From: Candidatus Accumulibacter regalis
Lineage (GTDB): Bacteria > Pseudomonadota > Gammaproteobacteria > Burkholderiales > Rhodocyclaceae
Direction of reading: 5' to 3'
DNA: 60,529 nt
Assembly: GCA_000585075.1 (NCBI GenBank)
Contig: JEMY01000016.1
Location: 1-60,529, forward strand
Part shown: one piece after another, positions 31,297-39,938 of the stretch
How the letters are laid out: each line of letters opens with the position of its first letter
Position numbering within the stretch: position 1 is the first letter of the stretch
The notes under the pieces: generated by a model
What the model was told of the DNA's origin: nothing
Databases searched by the model: none
The model's input: only the letters and a program-made list of their open reading frames with translations
Program-made: the position numbers and the translations under genes

Positions 31297-31551
31297 ATGG
31301 GTTCTTTCAGCATCTGGCACTGGTTGATCGTTCTGGTCATCGTCCTGCTGGTTTTCGGGACCAAGAAGCTACGCGGACTGGGCTCCGATCTCGGCGGTGC
31401 GGTCAAGGGTTTCAAGGAAGGCATCAAGGAAGCGACCGGCGAGGATCAGGCCACTGCCGATAGCGCAGCACCACCCCAGCAGCAAGCCACTCAACAGGTC
31501 AACGACGCGCAAACCATCGAGGGCGAGGTGCGCGAAAAAACCAAGAGCTAG
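31297..31551 (+). CDS. tatA: Twin-arginine translocase subunit TatA
   Basis: Pore-forming subunit of the Tat exporter of folded proteins. The 84-residue protein has the single membrane helix ([17 protein letters not shown]), the FGTKKL hinge and an amphipathic helix, then a polar tail. GGAGA precedes the ATG. Confidence 0.95.
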   Translation: MGSFSIWHWLIVLVIVLLVFGTKKLRGLGSDLGGAVKGFKEGIKEATGEDQATADSAAPPQQQATQQVNDAQTIEGEVREKTKS

Positions 31552-31644
31552 CCGAGGCCGGCGGCGTGAGCGCGTCAGCCAAGGGTCACCTGACGGCCAC
31601 CTGCACGGGGCATTTCTCATCGCTTACTCAATCACCGGCGGCCA

Positions 31645-32076
31645 ATGTTTGATATCAGCTTTACCGAGATGATCGTCATAGGGGTTGTCGCCCTGGTGGT
31701 GATCGGTCCAGAGCGGCTCCCGAAAGTGGCGCGTACGGCCGGGCACCTGCTCGGACGCGCACAGCGTTACGTCAGTGACGTGAAATCGGACATCAATCGC
31801 GAAATCCAGCTCGACGAACTGAAAAAACTGCGCACCGAGATCCAGGATTCCGCGCGCAGCGTCGAGCAGTCGCTGAGCGGCGAAATGCAGGCCGCGCGCC
31901 AGGCCATGACCCATACCGCGCAGGCGGTCAGCGGCGACGCGAGCCCCCCAGCCGCGAGCCCCCCTCAGCCGAGCCTGGCCCCGTCGCCCGAGCCGACGCA
32001 GCCGGCCATGGCCGGCACCGCGACCCCGGCGACGAACGCAGCCGGCGGCCCCGACAAGCCGGCGGCAACGGTCTGA
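31645..32076 (+). CDS. tatB: Sec-independent translocase subunit TatB
   Basis: Receptor-complex subunit of the Tat system. The 143-residue protein starts MFDISFTEMIVIGVVALVVIGPERLP, the TatB signature with its glutamate in the membrane helix. An amphipathic helix and a Pro/Ala-rich tail follow. Seven bases before tatC. Confidence 0.94.
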   Translation: MFDISFTEMIVIGVVALVVIGPERLPKVARTAGHLLGRAQRYVSDVKSDINREIQLDELKKLRTEIQDSARSVEQSLSGEMQAARQAMTHTAQAVSGDASPPAASPPQPSLAPSPEPTQPAMAGTATPATNAAGGPDKPAATV

Positions 32077-32083
32077 TCAAACG

Positions 32084-32941
32084 ATGAACGAAGAAACCGG
32101 AGACTCGTTCCTCTCGCATCTGGTCGAGCTGCGTGGCCGCCTGATCCGCGCGCTGATCGCCATCGGCATCGTCTTCGTAGGTCTCTTCCCCTGGGCCAAG
32201 GAACTCTATTCGCTGCTCGCACAACCCTTGCTGGCGAAACTGCCACTGGGTGGGCAGATGATTGCCACCGACGTGATCGGCGTCTTCCTGGTGCCCATGA
32301 AAGTGGCGCTGATGGTCGCTTTCCTGATCGCCCTGCCCTACGTCCTCTATCAGATCTGGGCCTTCATCGCCCCGGGTCTCTACGCCCACGAGAAGAAGCT
32401 GGCCCTGCCACTGGTCGGGGTGAGCGTCTTCCTGTTCTTCGTCGGCATGGCCTTCGCCTATTTCCTGGTTTTTCCGACAGTTTTCGGCTTCATGGCCAAG
32501 GTGGCGCCGGAGGGCGTCGCCTGGATGACCGACATCGAGAAGTACCTGTCCTTCGTCATGACCACCTTCATCGCCTTTGGCGTCACCTTCGAGGTCCCGG
32601 TGCTGGTTGTCGTCCTCGTTTATGCCGGCATCGTCGACCTCGCCAAGCTGAAGGAATGGCGTCCCTACGTGATTGTCGGCTCGTTCGTCGTCGCCGCAGT
32701 CTTTACGCCGCCGGATGTCATTTCGCAGTTGATGATGGCCATCCCGATGTGCCTGCTGTTCGAACTCGGGCTGATGCTGGCACGCTTCGTCACCCGGCGA
32801 GCAGCGCGTCAGGAGGGGCCGGACGAGCAGGAAGCTGACCCGACAAGCAGCGCCGAATGGACAGCACTGAACCGCGACGAGATGAACAAGGCTGTCGCCG
32901 ACCTCGGAGCGCGACCGCAAGACCAGAAACCCGACGCCTGA
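32084..32941 (+). CDS. tatC: Sec-independent translocase subunit TatC
   Basis: Six-helix membrane protein that recognises twin-arginine signal peptides. The 285-residue protein has SFLSHLVELRGRLIRA at the N-terminus and the conserved FAYFLVFPTVFGF and GVTFEVPV segments. A polar C-terminal tail of about 45 residues follows the last helix. Last gene of the hisB-tatC run. Confidence 0.95.
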   Translation: MNEETGDSFLSHLVELRGRLIRALIAIGIVFVGLFPWAKELYSLLAQPLLAKLPLGGQMIATDVIGVFLVPMKVALMVAFLIALPYVLYQIWAFIAPGLYAHEKKLALPLVGVSVFLFFVGMAFAYFLVFPTVFGFMAKVAPEGVAWMTDIEKYLSFVMTTFIAFGVTFEVPVLVVVLVYAGIVDLAKLKEWRPYVIVGSFVVAAVFTPPDVISQLMMAIPMCLLFELGLMLARFVTRRAARQEGPDEQEADPTSSAEWTALNRDEMNKAVADLGARPQDQKPDA

Positions 32942-32998
32942 AGCGCAACGCCGCCGCGGCCACCTGCATCACCCACCACCGCCTGAGCACGGGCGATT

Positions 32999-33805
32999 TC
33001 AGGCATCCGGCGGCTGCGGCGCGGTGACGGTCAAGCGATGGGTAACCGGAGCGCCCTCTTCGAAAAGCCAAAGACTGCCGCTGGGCATCGTCGTCCACGC
33101 CTCATTGTCGGTCAGCGGCACGGTGGCGATCACGGCCACGCGGTCATCGGGCGTCGTGACGTCGCTGAAGTCGATGCTCAAGTCCTGGTCGCTGAGATGC
33201 GCGACGGCAAACGGCGCCTGGCGAATGATGTAGCTCAGCCGGGTCGAGCAGTGCGCAAACAGGCAATCGCCGTTCGACAGCAGGAAGTTGAACGCGCCCA
33301 GCGCGCCGACTTCCAGGGTCAGCTGATGCAGGGTCTCGAACAACTGCGCCTGACTGGGCGGACGACTGGCAAAACGCTGCCGCAGATTCTGCAGCAACCA
33401 GCAGAAGGCACGCTCGCTGTCGGTATCGCCAACCGGCGTGAAACTCCCGTCGAGTTCGGGAGCGAAGTCGGGCAGGTGGCCGTTGTGCGCAAAAATCCAG
33501 TAGCGACCCCAGAGTTCACGCATGAAGGGATGCGTGTTTTCGAGCGCGACGACGCCCTGCGTCGCCTTGCGGATGTGCGCGATGACGTTTTCCGAATGAA
33601 TCGGATAGCTGCGCACAACGCCGGCCAGCGGCGAGGAACACGACGCCAGCGGCTCGAGGAAGACCCGCGTGCCGCGACCTTCAAAGAAAGCGATCCCCCA
33701 GCCGTCCGAATGCACGTCGGTGGCACCCCCACGCGCCTGGAATCCGGCAAATGAAAAGCAGATGTCGGTCGGCACATTGCAGTTCATGCCCAGCAATTGG
33801 CACAT
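32999..33805 (-). CDS. Class II glutamine amidotransferase, YafJ type
   Basis: Stand-alone 268-residue class II (Ntn) glutaminase-like protein. The catalytic Cys2 directly follows the initiator (MCQLLGMN), and DGWGIAF, RKATQG and NTHPF motifs of the family are present. Similar YafJ/YerQ-like proteins act in gamma-glutamyl hydrolysis (for example DUG3/EgtC relatives); the substrate here is unknown. Single gene convergent with tatC. Confidence 0.88.
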   Translation of the reverse strand: MCQLLGMNCNVPTDICFSFAGFQARGGATDVHSDGWGIAFFEGRGTRVFLEPLASCSSPLAGVVRSYPIHSENVIAHIRKATQGVVALENTHPFMRELWGRYWIFAHNGHLPDFAPELDGSFTPVGDTDSERAFCWLLQNLRQRFASRPPSQAQLFETLHQLTLEVGALGAFNFLLSNGDCLFAHCSTRLSYIIRQAPFAVAHLSDQDLSIDFSDVTTPDDRVAVIATVPLTDNEAWTTMPSGSLWLFEEGAPVTHRLTVTAPQPPDA

Positions 33806-34107
33806 TTTGCATTCTCATCGTTGCGCGACAGCAGGAACGCCATGCCTGCCAGCGCGTGTTCGTTTGTACGCTTGTCCGCCCATCAGCAACGGAAGGGTGA
33901 TTCACTTCGAAGGCAGCTCGCCGCCTCAACGCGTCATGTTACTGAAAATGGGTGGGTCGGGGAGGGAACGTTGGCCTTCTCGATCTCGGTATCCGGGGGT
34001 CCAGAACAAGATCGTGATCGGCATCGCTCTGAGCCGCACTTTGCCACCACGCGAACTCACCCTCTTGACCCAGAGGTGACCTTCGCCTTGGGTGGGAGCG
34101 GACGTCC
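33806..34107. other. Intergenic region without recognisable gene
   Basis: About 300 bases between the amidotransferase start and the attC-like element. I see no supported gene. It would contain the amidotransferase promoter; none is clear. Confidence 0.3.
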
Positions 34108-34194
34108 AATGTTCAAGGTGACCGGCACTGCGTGGCTTTATCGCGCAGGGTCCAGTGACCGGAGGAACGGCGTCGACCGCCGGGTTAGCTATGA
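34108..34194 (-). repeat. attC-like element after the second cassette gene
   Basis: On the minus strand it begins GCTAACC at the stop of the 218-residue gene, contains an inner inverted repeat CCGGTCACTG/CAGTGCCGG and ends ACATTGGAC. The right core site is imperfect (ATTGGAC against GTTRRRY). Size and layout fit an integron attC site, but the match is weaker than for the element at 34849-34947. Confidence 0.35.
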
Positions 34195-34841
34195 CTGAAT
34201 TTGGAAAGCAGGAATTGCTCTACGAAGCCCAGCACGCTGCTCACGTCTGGTTCGGCAATTTTGTGCCAATCGGCATGCATTGCGAGGTTTCTTATCTTCG
34301 GCATTGCGTCCAGTAGAGTTTTCTGTGCACCGGCAACAAGTCCAGACGACTTCAATGCATTCACAACTTCCTGCATGGTTTTGTCTCCAACAGCCAGGCC
34401 ATTGGCATCCGCGAATCGCTTAAGTGCATCTTCCAGTGCAGCGCAGGCAAGAACTGCTGCAACGTCTTTGTGTCCTTCGTCTAGGGATTTACGGGCAAGC
34501 GCTATGAAGTCGCCAAATACTTCGCCGGAAACTCTTAGCTCAACATCGAACACGTAGCCGCCCTCAAAGTCATCCTTTGCACTAAGAAAGAGCGCGTTCA
34601 AAGTTCTTACCTGGACGCCTTCTCCACGACATACTTCGTATGCTTTGATGAAGTTCCGATAGTGAGGCGATGGGTCCCCAAACACAGCTAGAATTAGATT
34701 CTGAGCGCTTGTCGCCCATCTCTGCCATTGCCCATCTGGCACGTAATGTCCAGACATTCCTTCGTCATAAGGCTTGAAATGGATGGAAGAAAAGCTTGCA
34801 TCCAATTCTGCAAAACGGCGCACAAAAGTTTCTCGGAGCAT
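34185..34841 (-). CDS. HEPN-motif protein (TIGR02391-like), probable gene cassette
   Basis: Soluble 218-residue protein of unknown function. The C-terminal half is all-helical, with DVAAVLACAALEDALKRFADANG (about 126-148) and KIRNLAMHADW, giving an R184-x4-H189 motif typical of HEPN nucleases or nucleotide-binding HEPN domains. The N-terminal half (about residues 1-100) is not recognised. Base composition is clearly less GC-rich than neighbours. It starts 8 bases after the right end of an attC-like site, as expected for an integron cassette. Function as toxin or defence effector is possible but unproven. Confidence 0.7.
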   Translation of the reverse strand: MLRETFVRRFAELDASFSSIHFKPYDEGMSGHYVPDGQWQRWATSAQNLILAVFGDPSPHYRNFIKAYEVCRGEGVQVRTLNALFLSAKDDFEGGYVFDVELRVSGEVFGDFIALARKSLDEGHKDVAAVLACAALEDALKRFADANGLAVGDKTMQEVVNALKSSGLVAGAQKTLLDAMPKIRNLAMHADWHKIAEPDVSSVLGFVEQFLLSKFSHS

Positions 34842-34848
34842 GATGTAT

Positions 34849-34947
34849 GGCTAACGTTTGAGGTGAGGAGCCGCCGTAGCGGTGAAGCCGCGAAGGGAAC
34901 CCATAAGCACATCTTTTCAGCGGGTCTCTCTCGACGGAATGGTTAGG
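34849..34947 (-). repeat. attC site between two cassette genes
   Basis: Minus strand: left core CCTAACC (34941-34947), then CGTCGAG, an imperfect palindromic middle, CTCAAAC and right core GTTAGCC (34849-34855). The order TAAC...CTCAAACGTTAG matches the folded attC (59-base element) plan of integron cassettes, with complementary CTAAC/GTTAG ends. About 99 bases long. It begins 8 bases after the stop of the 158-residue gene and ends 7 bases before the next ATG. Confidence 0.6.
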
Positions 34948-34955
34948 TCATGTAG

Positions 34956-35432
34956 TCACTCTACTTGCAGCCGTTCCGCGGCTATTTCGAGCGCTGTTGT
35001 TTGATTGCTGAGTTCCGTGAACAACGCCCACGCGAGCGCACGGAACTCTCGATTATCACCCTCAAAATCGTTCATGCCCTTGGTAAATAGCGGACCAATA
35101 ATTTGGCCAATCTCTACGATTTCTTGGATATTGACGACAGGTTTTCGCTCATGAGCGCATCGATTACGAATTTTCGCAAGCTTACGAAGCGCGCCAATCG
35201 TCGAGGCTTTCAATGCGCCAAACGCTATAGCTAGTTGAACCTTGTGGTAGTACCCGAAGCGCTCATCCTCGGCTAGAACAGCCCCGTTTGGCAGTCGGTG
35301 CAAGAGGATGCGCTCAAGAAAATATTCGGAAAGGCTATGTAAACGAAGTAAGCGGGTGGCGTCATCTACCTCCGCCCCGATGACGTGCACCAACTCCATT
35401 AAGTCAGCCATAGTTTTCGGATGGACGGTCAT
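34956..35432 (-). CDS. HEPN-motif protein (MltR/DUF4145-like), probable gene cassette
   Basis: All-helical 158-residue protein of unknown function. It has LSEYFLERILLHRLP (about 34-48) and KLAKIRNRCAHERKP with an R89-x4-H94 HEPN motif, an arrangement like MltR and related small HEPN proteins. Lower GC than neighbours. ATG lies five bases after an attI1-like sequence, the place of the first cassette in an integron. No promoter is visible directly upstream; expression could come from a promoter beyond the attI-like site. Confidence 0.7.
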   Translation of the reverse strand: MTVHPKTMADLMELVHVIGAEVDDATRLLRLHSLSEYFLERILLHRLPNGAVLAEDERFGYYHKVQLAIAFGALKASTIGALRKLAKIRNRCAHERKPVVNIQEIVEIGQIIGPLFTKGMNDFEGDNREFRALAWALFTELSNQTTALEIAAERLQVE

Positions 35433-35437
35433 CGCAA

Positions 35438-35490
35438 CCTACTTTGTTTTATAGCGACAGTTTTCTGAGTAACATCGGCGCCTGCTTCCG
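35438..35490 (-). repeat. attI1-like recombination site
   Basis: Minus strand reads ATGTTACTCAG ... GTCGC ... TAAAACAAAGTAGG. The class 1 integron attI1 site, as I recall it, reads ATGTTACGCAG ... GTCGC ... TAAAACAAAGTTAGG with the same spacing apart from small indels. The site is placed correctly, just before the first cassette gene. No integrase gene is found in the expected divergent position. Confidence 0.55.
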
Positions 35491-35895
35491 AGATCGACGT
35501 CGTTCGGAACGCTGGAAGCCTTACCGCGGTCGGTTCTGCGCGCTATGTGTGCTGATGCTATAGAGGACACAAATCGTGAAAGACGGCAATTCGCAGGCTA
35601 GGTCGATAGCATACACCCAGGCCGCTACAATGGCTGCTTTCGGCTGATTTCCCCACCGTCTCCTCCTGGCTGGATCCCGCCTGATGACAAACGGCATCCG
35701 CCAAGCCGTTCATGTAAATGTTGTCGGATGCCAGGCGGCGGTCGACGTGGCAATTCGGAGATCTTGGTCCTGCGGTTGGCGATGCCGCGGCCAGGAACAA
35801 ATCAGAGGGTGGCGCTGGATTGCCGCGTCGGCTTCGCCTCCTCGCAATGACCGACGGCGTGGATGCGTGACGCGTGCCAGCAGAGCGCCCGCCAG
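35491..35895. other. Region where an integron integrase would be expected; none found
   Basis: Neither strand shows a tyrosine-recombinase motif here. A GC-rich inverted segment around 35817-35850 (TTGCCGCGTC...TCGCAATGACC) may be a dispersed intergenic repeat. No gene is supported; the end of the protease gene follows at 35896. Confidence 0.35.
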
Positions 35896-37074
<1,179 letters not shown>

Positions 37075-37095
37075 GGGCGAAACCGGAGCCAGTGA

Positions 37096-37842
37096 ATGAA
37101 ACGCGAGGAATTGACACGCTACCTGGACGAGATCCTGGACGCAGGGCGCTTCAGGGATTATTGCCCAAACGGACTGCAAGTGGAAGGACGGCCTGAGATT
37201 CGGACCCTGGTCGCCGGCGTCACCGCCAGCCAGGCGCTGCTCGATGTCGCCGTCGCGCGTGCCGCCGACGCCATCCTGGTCCATCACGGCTGGTTCTGGC
37301 GCGGCGAAGACGGTCGCGTCACCGGCCTGCGCAGAACCCGCCTGCGCACCCTGCTGCACAATGACATCAACCTGATCGCCTATCACCTGCCGCTCGACAG
37401 CCATCCGCAGTTCGGCAACAACGCGCAGCTTGCCCGGCGCTTCGGTTGGTTGCCCGAAGGCCGCTTCGGCGAGCAGGACATCGGCTGGCACGGACGCCTC
37501 GAGAAGCCGGACAGCGTTGCCGCGATCACCCAGCGAGTCGGCGACGAGCTGCAGCGCACGCCCTTGCTCATCGGCGACGGCGAGCGCCTGGTCAGGCGCG
37601 TCGCCTGGTGTTCCGGCGGAGCGCAGGGGCTCTTCGAAGAAGCCATCGCGCTCGGCGTCGACCTCTACCTGAGCGGCGAAATCTCCGAGCAGACGGTACA
37701 TCTGGCGCGCGAGTCCGGCGTTGCCTACCTGGCTGCCGGCCACCATGCCAGCGAACGCTACGGCGTGCAGGCGCTGGCCGCACACCTGGCCGAACGTTTC
37801 GGCCTCGACTGTCATTTCGTCGACCTCGACAACCCGGTCTGA
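37096..37842 (+). CDS. Nif3-like dinuclear metal centre protein
   Basis: The 248-residue protein belongs to the NIF3/YbgI family: YCPNGLQVEG near the N-terminus, VHHGWFWRGED (metal-binding HH), HLPLDSHPQFGNN, and AGHHASERYGVQAL near the C-terminus. The family forms toroidal hexamers with a two-metal site; a GTP cyclohydrolase-like activity has been proposed but the role is unsettled. Divergent from the DegS-like gene as in other betaproteobacteria. Confidence 0.92.
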   Translation: MKREELTRYLDEILDAGRFRDYCPNGLQVEGRPEIRTLVAGVTASQALLDVAVARAADAILVHHGWFWRGEDGRVTGLRRTRLRTLLHNDINLIAYHLPLDSHPQFGNNAQLARRFGWLPEGRFGEQDIGWHGRLEKPDSVAAITQRVGDELQRTPLLIGDGERLVRRVAWCSGGAQGLFEEAIALGVDLYLSGEISEQTVHLARESGVAYLAAGHHASERYGVQALAAHLAERFGLDCHFVDLDNPV

Positions 37843-37866
37843 AACCCTCAACCACAAGGAGCAAAC

Positions 37867-38559
37867 ATGGCTTACGTTTTTCCGCCCGCCGCACAGGTGA
37901 GCGTCCCCGTCACGGGGAGTGACGCCCTCTTCCCGGTTCGCCGCATCTACTGCGTCGGGCAGAATTTCGCCGCTCACGCCGCCGAAATGGGCGCCGACGG
38001 TCGCCAGCCGCCTTTCTTCTTCAGCAAGCCCGCCGACGCGCTGGTGTCCGGCGGCAGCGAGGTCCGCGAGGTCCACTATCCACCGGCAACCAGCGATCTC
38101 CAGCACGAGGTCGAACTGGTGGTCGCGCTGTCCGGTGGCGGTGCAGCGATCTCGCCGGCAAAGGCCCTCGAGTGGGTCTTCGGCTACGCCGTCGGTCTCG
38201 ATCTGACCCGCCGCGACCTGCAGCGCGCAGCCAAGGAGAAAGGGCATCCGTGGGATATGGCCAAGGGTTTCGATCAAAGCGCACCGATTGGGGCGATCCA
38301 GCCACTGGCCAGCATTGGCCATCCGGAACGCGGCGCGATCTGGCTCACGGTCAATGGACAGTTGCGGCAAAGCGGCGACCTCGAACAGATGTCGTGGAAG
38401 GTCGCCGAAGTGATCGCCAATCTGTCGACCTATGTCGCGCTGGCGCCAGGCGACCTGATCTTCACCGGCACACCGGCCGGCGTATCGAAGGTGCAACGCG
38501 GCGATTTTCTCGAGGCGGGAATAGCCGGTGTCGGCGAGCTCTCGGTGAAGCTCGTCTGA
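37867..38559 (+). CDS. Fumarylacetoacetate hydrolase family protein
   Basis: The 230-residue protein has the FAH fold: [16 protein letters not shown], the metal ligands in HEVELVVAL (ExE) and a downstream aspartate in [14 protein letters not shown], and [15 protein letters not shown]. Likely a 2-hydroxyhepta-2,4-diene-dioate isomerase, fumarylpyruvate hydrolase or oxaloacetate decarboxylase-type enzyme; substrate not assignable. AAGGAG lies 6 bases before the ATG. Confidence 0.9.
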   Translation: MAYVFPPAAQVSVPVTGSDALFPVRRIYCVGQNFAAHAAEMGADGRQPPFFFSKPADALVSGGSEVREVHYPPATSDLQHEVELVVALSGGGAAISPAKALEWVFGYAVGLDLTRRDLQRAAKEKGHPWDMAKGFDQSAPIGAIQPLASIGHPERGAIWLTVNGQLRQSGDLEQMSWKVAEVIANLSTYVALAPGDLIFTGTPAGVSKVQRGDFLEAGIAGVGELSVKLV

Positions 38560-38590
38560 AAGCCGCAGCGAGCTTGCCGGGCGCGCCGGC

Positions 38591-39163
38591 ATGGCCGCCG
38601 CTTTGCCGCCGCAGCGGTGCGAGGAGCGGCAGCTGATACGCCTGATCGCCACGCCGGAGGATCACCGCATCGCACAACTGGCGGCGGCGGCGATCGGGCT
38701 GTCGCTAATCGACGCGGCGATCCCGCTGCCCCTGCCGGGGGTCAAGCCCGGGCTGGCGAACATCGTCACGCTGATTGTCCTGGCACGTTACGGCTGGACG
38801 GCTGCCGCCTGGGTCACCGGCCTGCGCGTCTTTGCCGGCGGCCTGCTGCTCGGCTACTTTCTTTCTCCCGGCTTCTTCATGAGCCTCACCGGCGCGCTCT
38901 TCAGCCTGCTCACGCTGGCCGCGGCCCATCGCCTGCCGAGCCGCTGGTTCGGCCCGGTCAGCTGGAGCATCCTGGCGGCATTCGCGCACATCGGCGGCCA
39001 GCTCGTGCTCGCTCGACTGTGGCTGATTCCGCACAATGGCCTGTTTCTGATGGTCCCGTTTTTCGCCGTCGCCGCGCTCGTCTTCGGTATCATCAACGGC
39101 CTGCTTGCGACGCGCCTGCTCGCCGAACTGTCGGCGAATGAAACCGAGGTCGAAAATGCCTGA
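38591..39163 (+). CDS. Gx transporter family membrane protein
   Basis: Membrane protein of 190 residues with about five to six hydrophobic segments, similar to proteins annotated Gx transporter or heptaprenyl diphosphate synthase component I. The segment GVKPGLANIVTLIVLARYGWTAA is characteristic of the group, which resembles S components of ECF transporters. Substrate unknown. Overlaps ubiX by 8 bases. Confidence 0.78.
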   Translation: MAAALPPQRCEERQLIRLIATPEDHRIAQLAAAAIGLSLIDAAIPLPLPGVKPGLANIVTLIVLARYGWTAAAWVTGLRVFAGGLLLGYFLSPGFFMSLTGALFSLLTLAAAHRLPSRWFGPVSWSILAAFAHIGGQLVLARLWLIPHNGLFLMVPFFAVAALVFGIINGLLATRLLAELSANETEVENA

Positions 39164-39770
39164 AACCATCTGCCTGGCCTTTACCGGCGCCTCCGGAATG
39201 CCCTACGGCGTGCGTTTGCTCGAATGCCTGCTGGCCGCCGATTGCCGCGTCCAGCTGCTCTACTCGCGGGTCGCGCAGATCGTCGCCAGGCAGGAAATGG
39301 CGCTGGACCTGCCAGCCCGTGCCAGCGATGCCCAGGCAGCATTGCGCGAACGCTATCGGGCCCTCCCCGGCAGGCTCGAAGTGTATGGGCGCGAAGAATG
39401 GTTTGCGCCGGTCGCCAGCGGTTCCAACCCGCCCGACGCGATGGTCGTCTGCCCGTGCTCGATGGGCACCCTGGCGGCGATTGCCCAGGGACTGGCCAGC
39501 AAGCTAATCGAGCGGGCGGCCGACGTGGTCCTCAAGGAAAACCGCAAGCTGATTCTGGTCCCGCGTGAAACGCCGCTCTCCGCCATCCATCTCGAGAACA
39601 TGCTGCGCCTGGTGCGGGCGGGAGCGGTCGTCCTGCCGCCCAACCCCGGCTTCTATCACCACCCGCAGCGGGTCGAGGACATGGTGGACTTCGTCGTTGC
39701 CCGCATCCTCGATCAACTGCGCGTCCCGCATGCGCTGCTCGAGCGCTGGGGAAACGTCGCCGGCGGGTGA
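39156..39770 (+). CDS. ubiX: Flavin prenyltransferase UbiX
   Basis: Makes prenylated FMN, the cofactor of the UbiD decarboxylase in ubiquinone synthesis. The 204-residue protein has the FMN-binding TGASGMPYGVRLLE at the N-terminus, CPCSMGTLAAIAQGLA and the C-terminal RETPLSAIHLENMLRL with the catalytic residues. ATG 39156 overlaps the preceding stop. Confidence 0.95.
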   Translation: MPETICLAFTGASGMPYGVRLLECLLAADCRVQLLYSRVAQIVARQEMALDLPARASDAQAALRERYRALPGRLEVYGREEWFAPVASGSNPPDAMVVCPCSMGTLAAIAQGLASKLIERAADVVLKENRKLILVPRETPLSAIHLENMLRLVRAGAVVLPPNPGFYHHPQRVEDMVDFVVARILDQLRVPHALLERWGNVAGG

Positions 39771-39938
39771 TCGCTGACGATTCTCGCAAGCCAGGGCGAC
39801 GGCCGTCTGCGGCTTTGCCTGCTCGCGCCGGTAATGGTTGTGGCGGAAATCTGCACTCCTGCTGGCTCGCCGCCAGCGGCGTGAAGCGCGCCCGCTCGGC
39901 CACCCGGCCGGCCCCGGGTGAGTTTGCCTGCAAGAGGT

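Noticed and set aside
35817..35850. GC-rich inverted segment near the protease gene
   Set aside because: It could be a dispersed intergenic repeat, but no second copy is seen in this window, so it is not called a repeat family.
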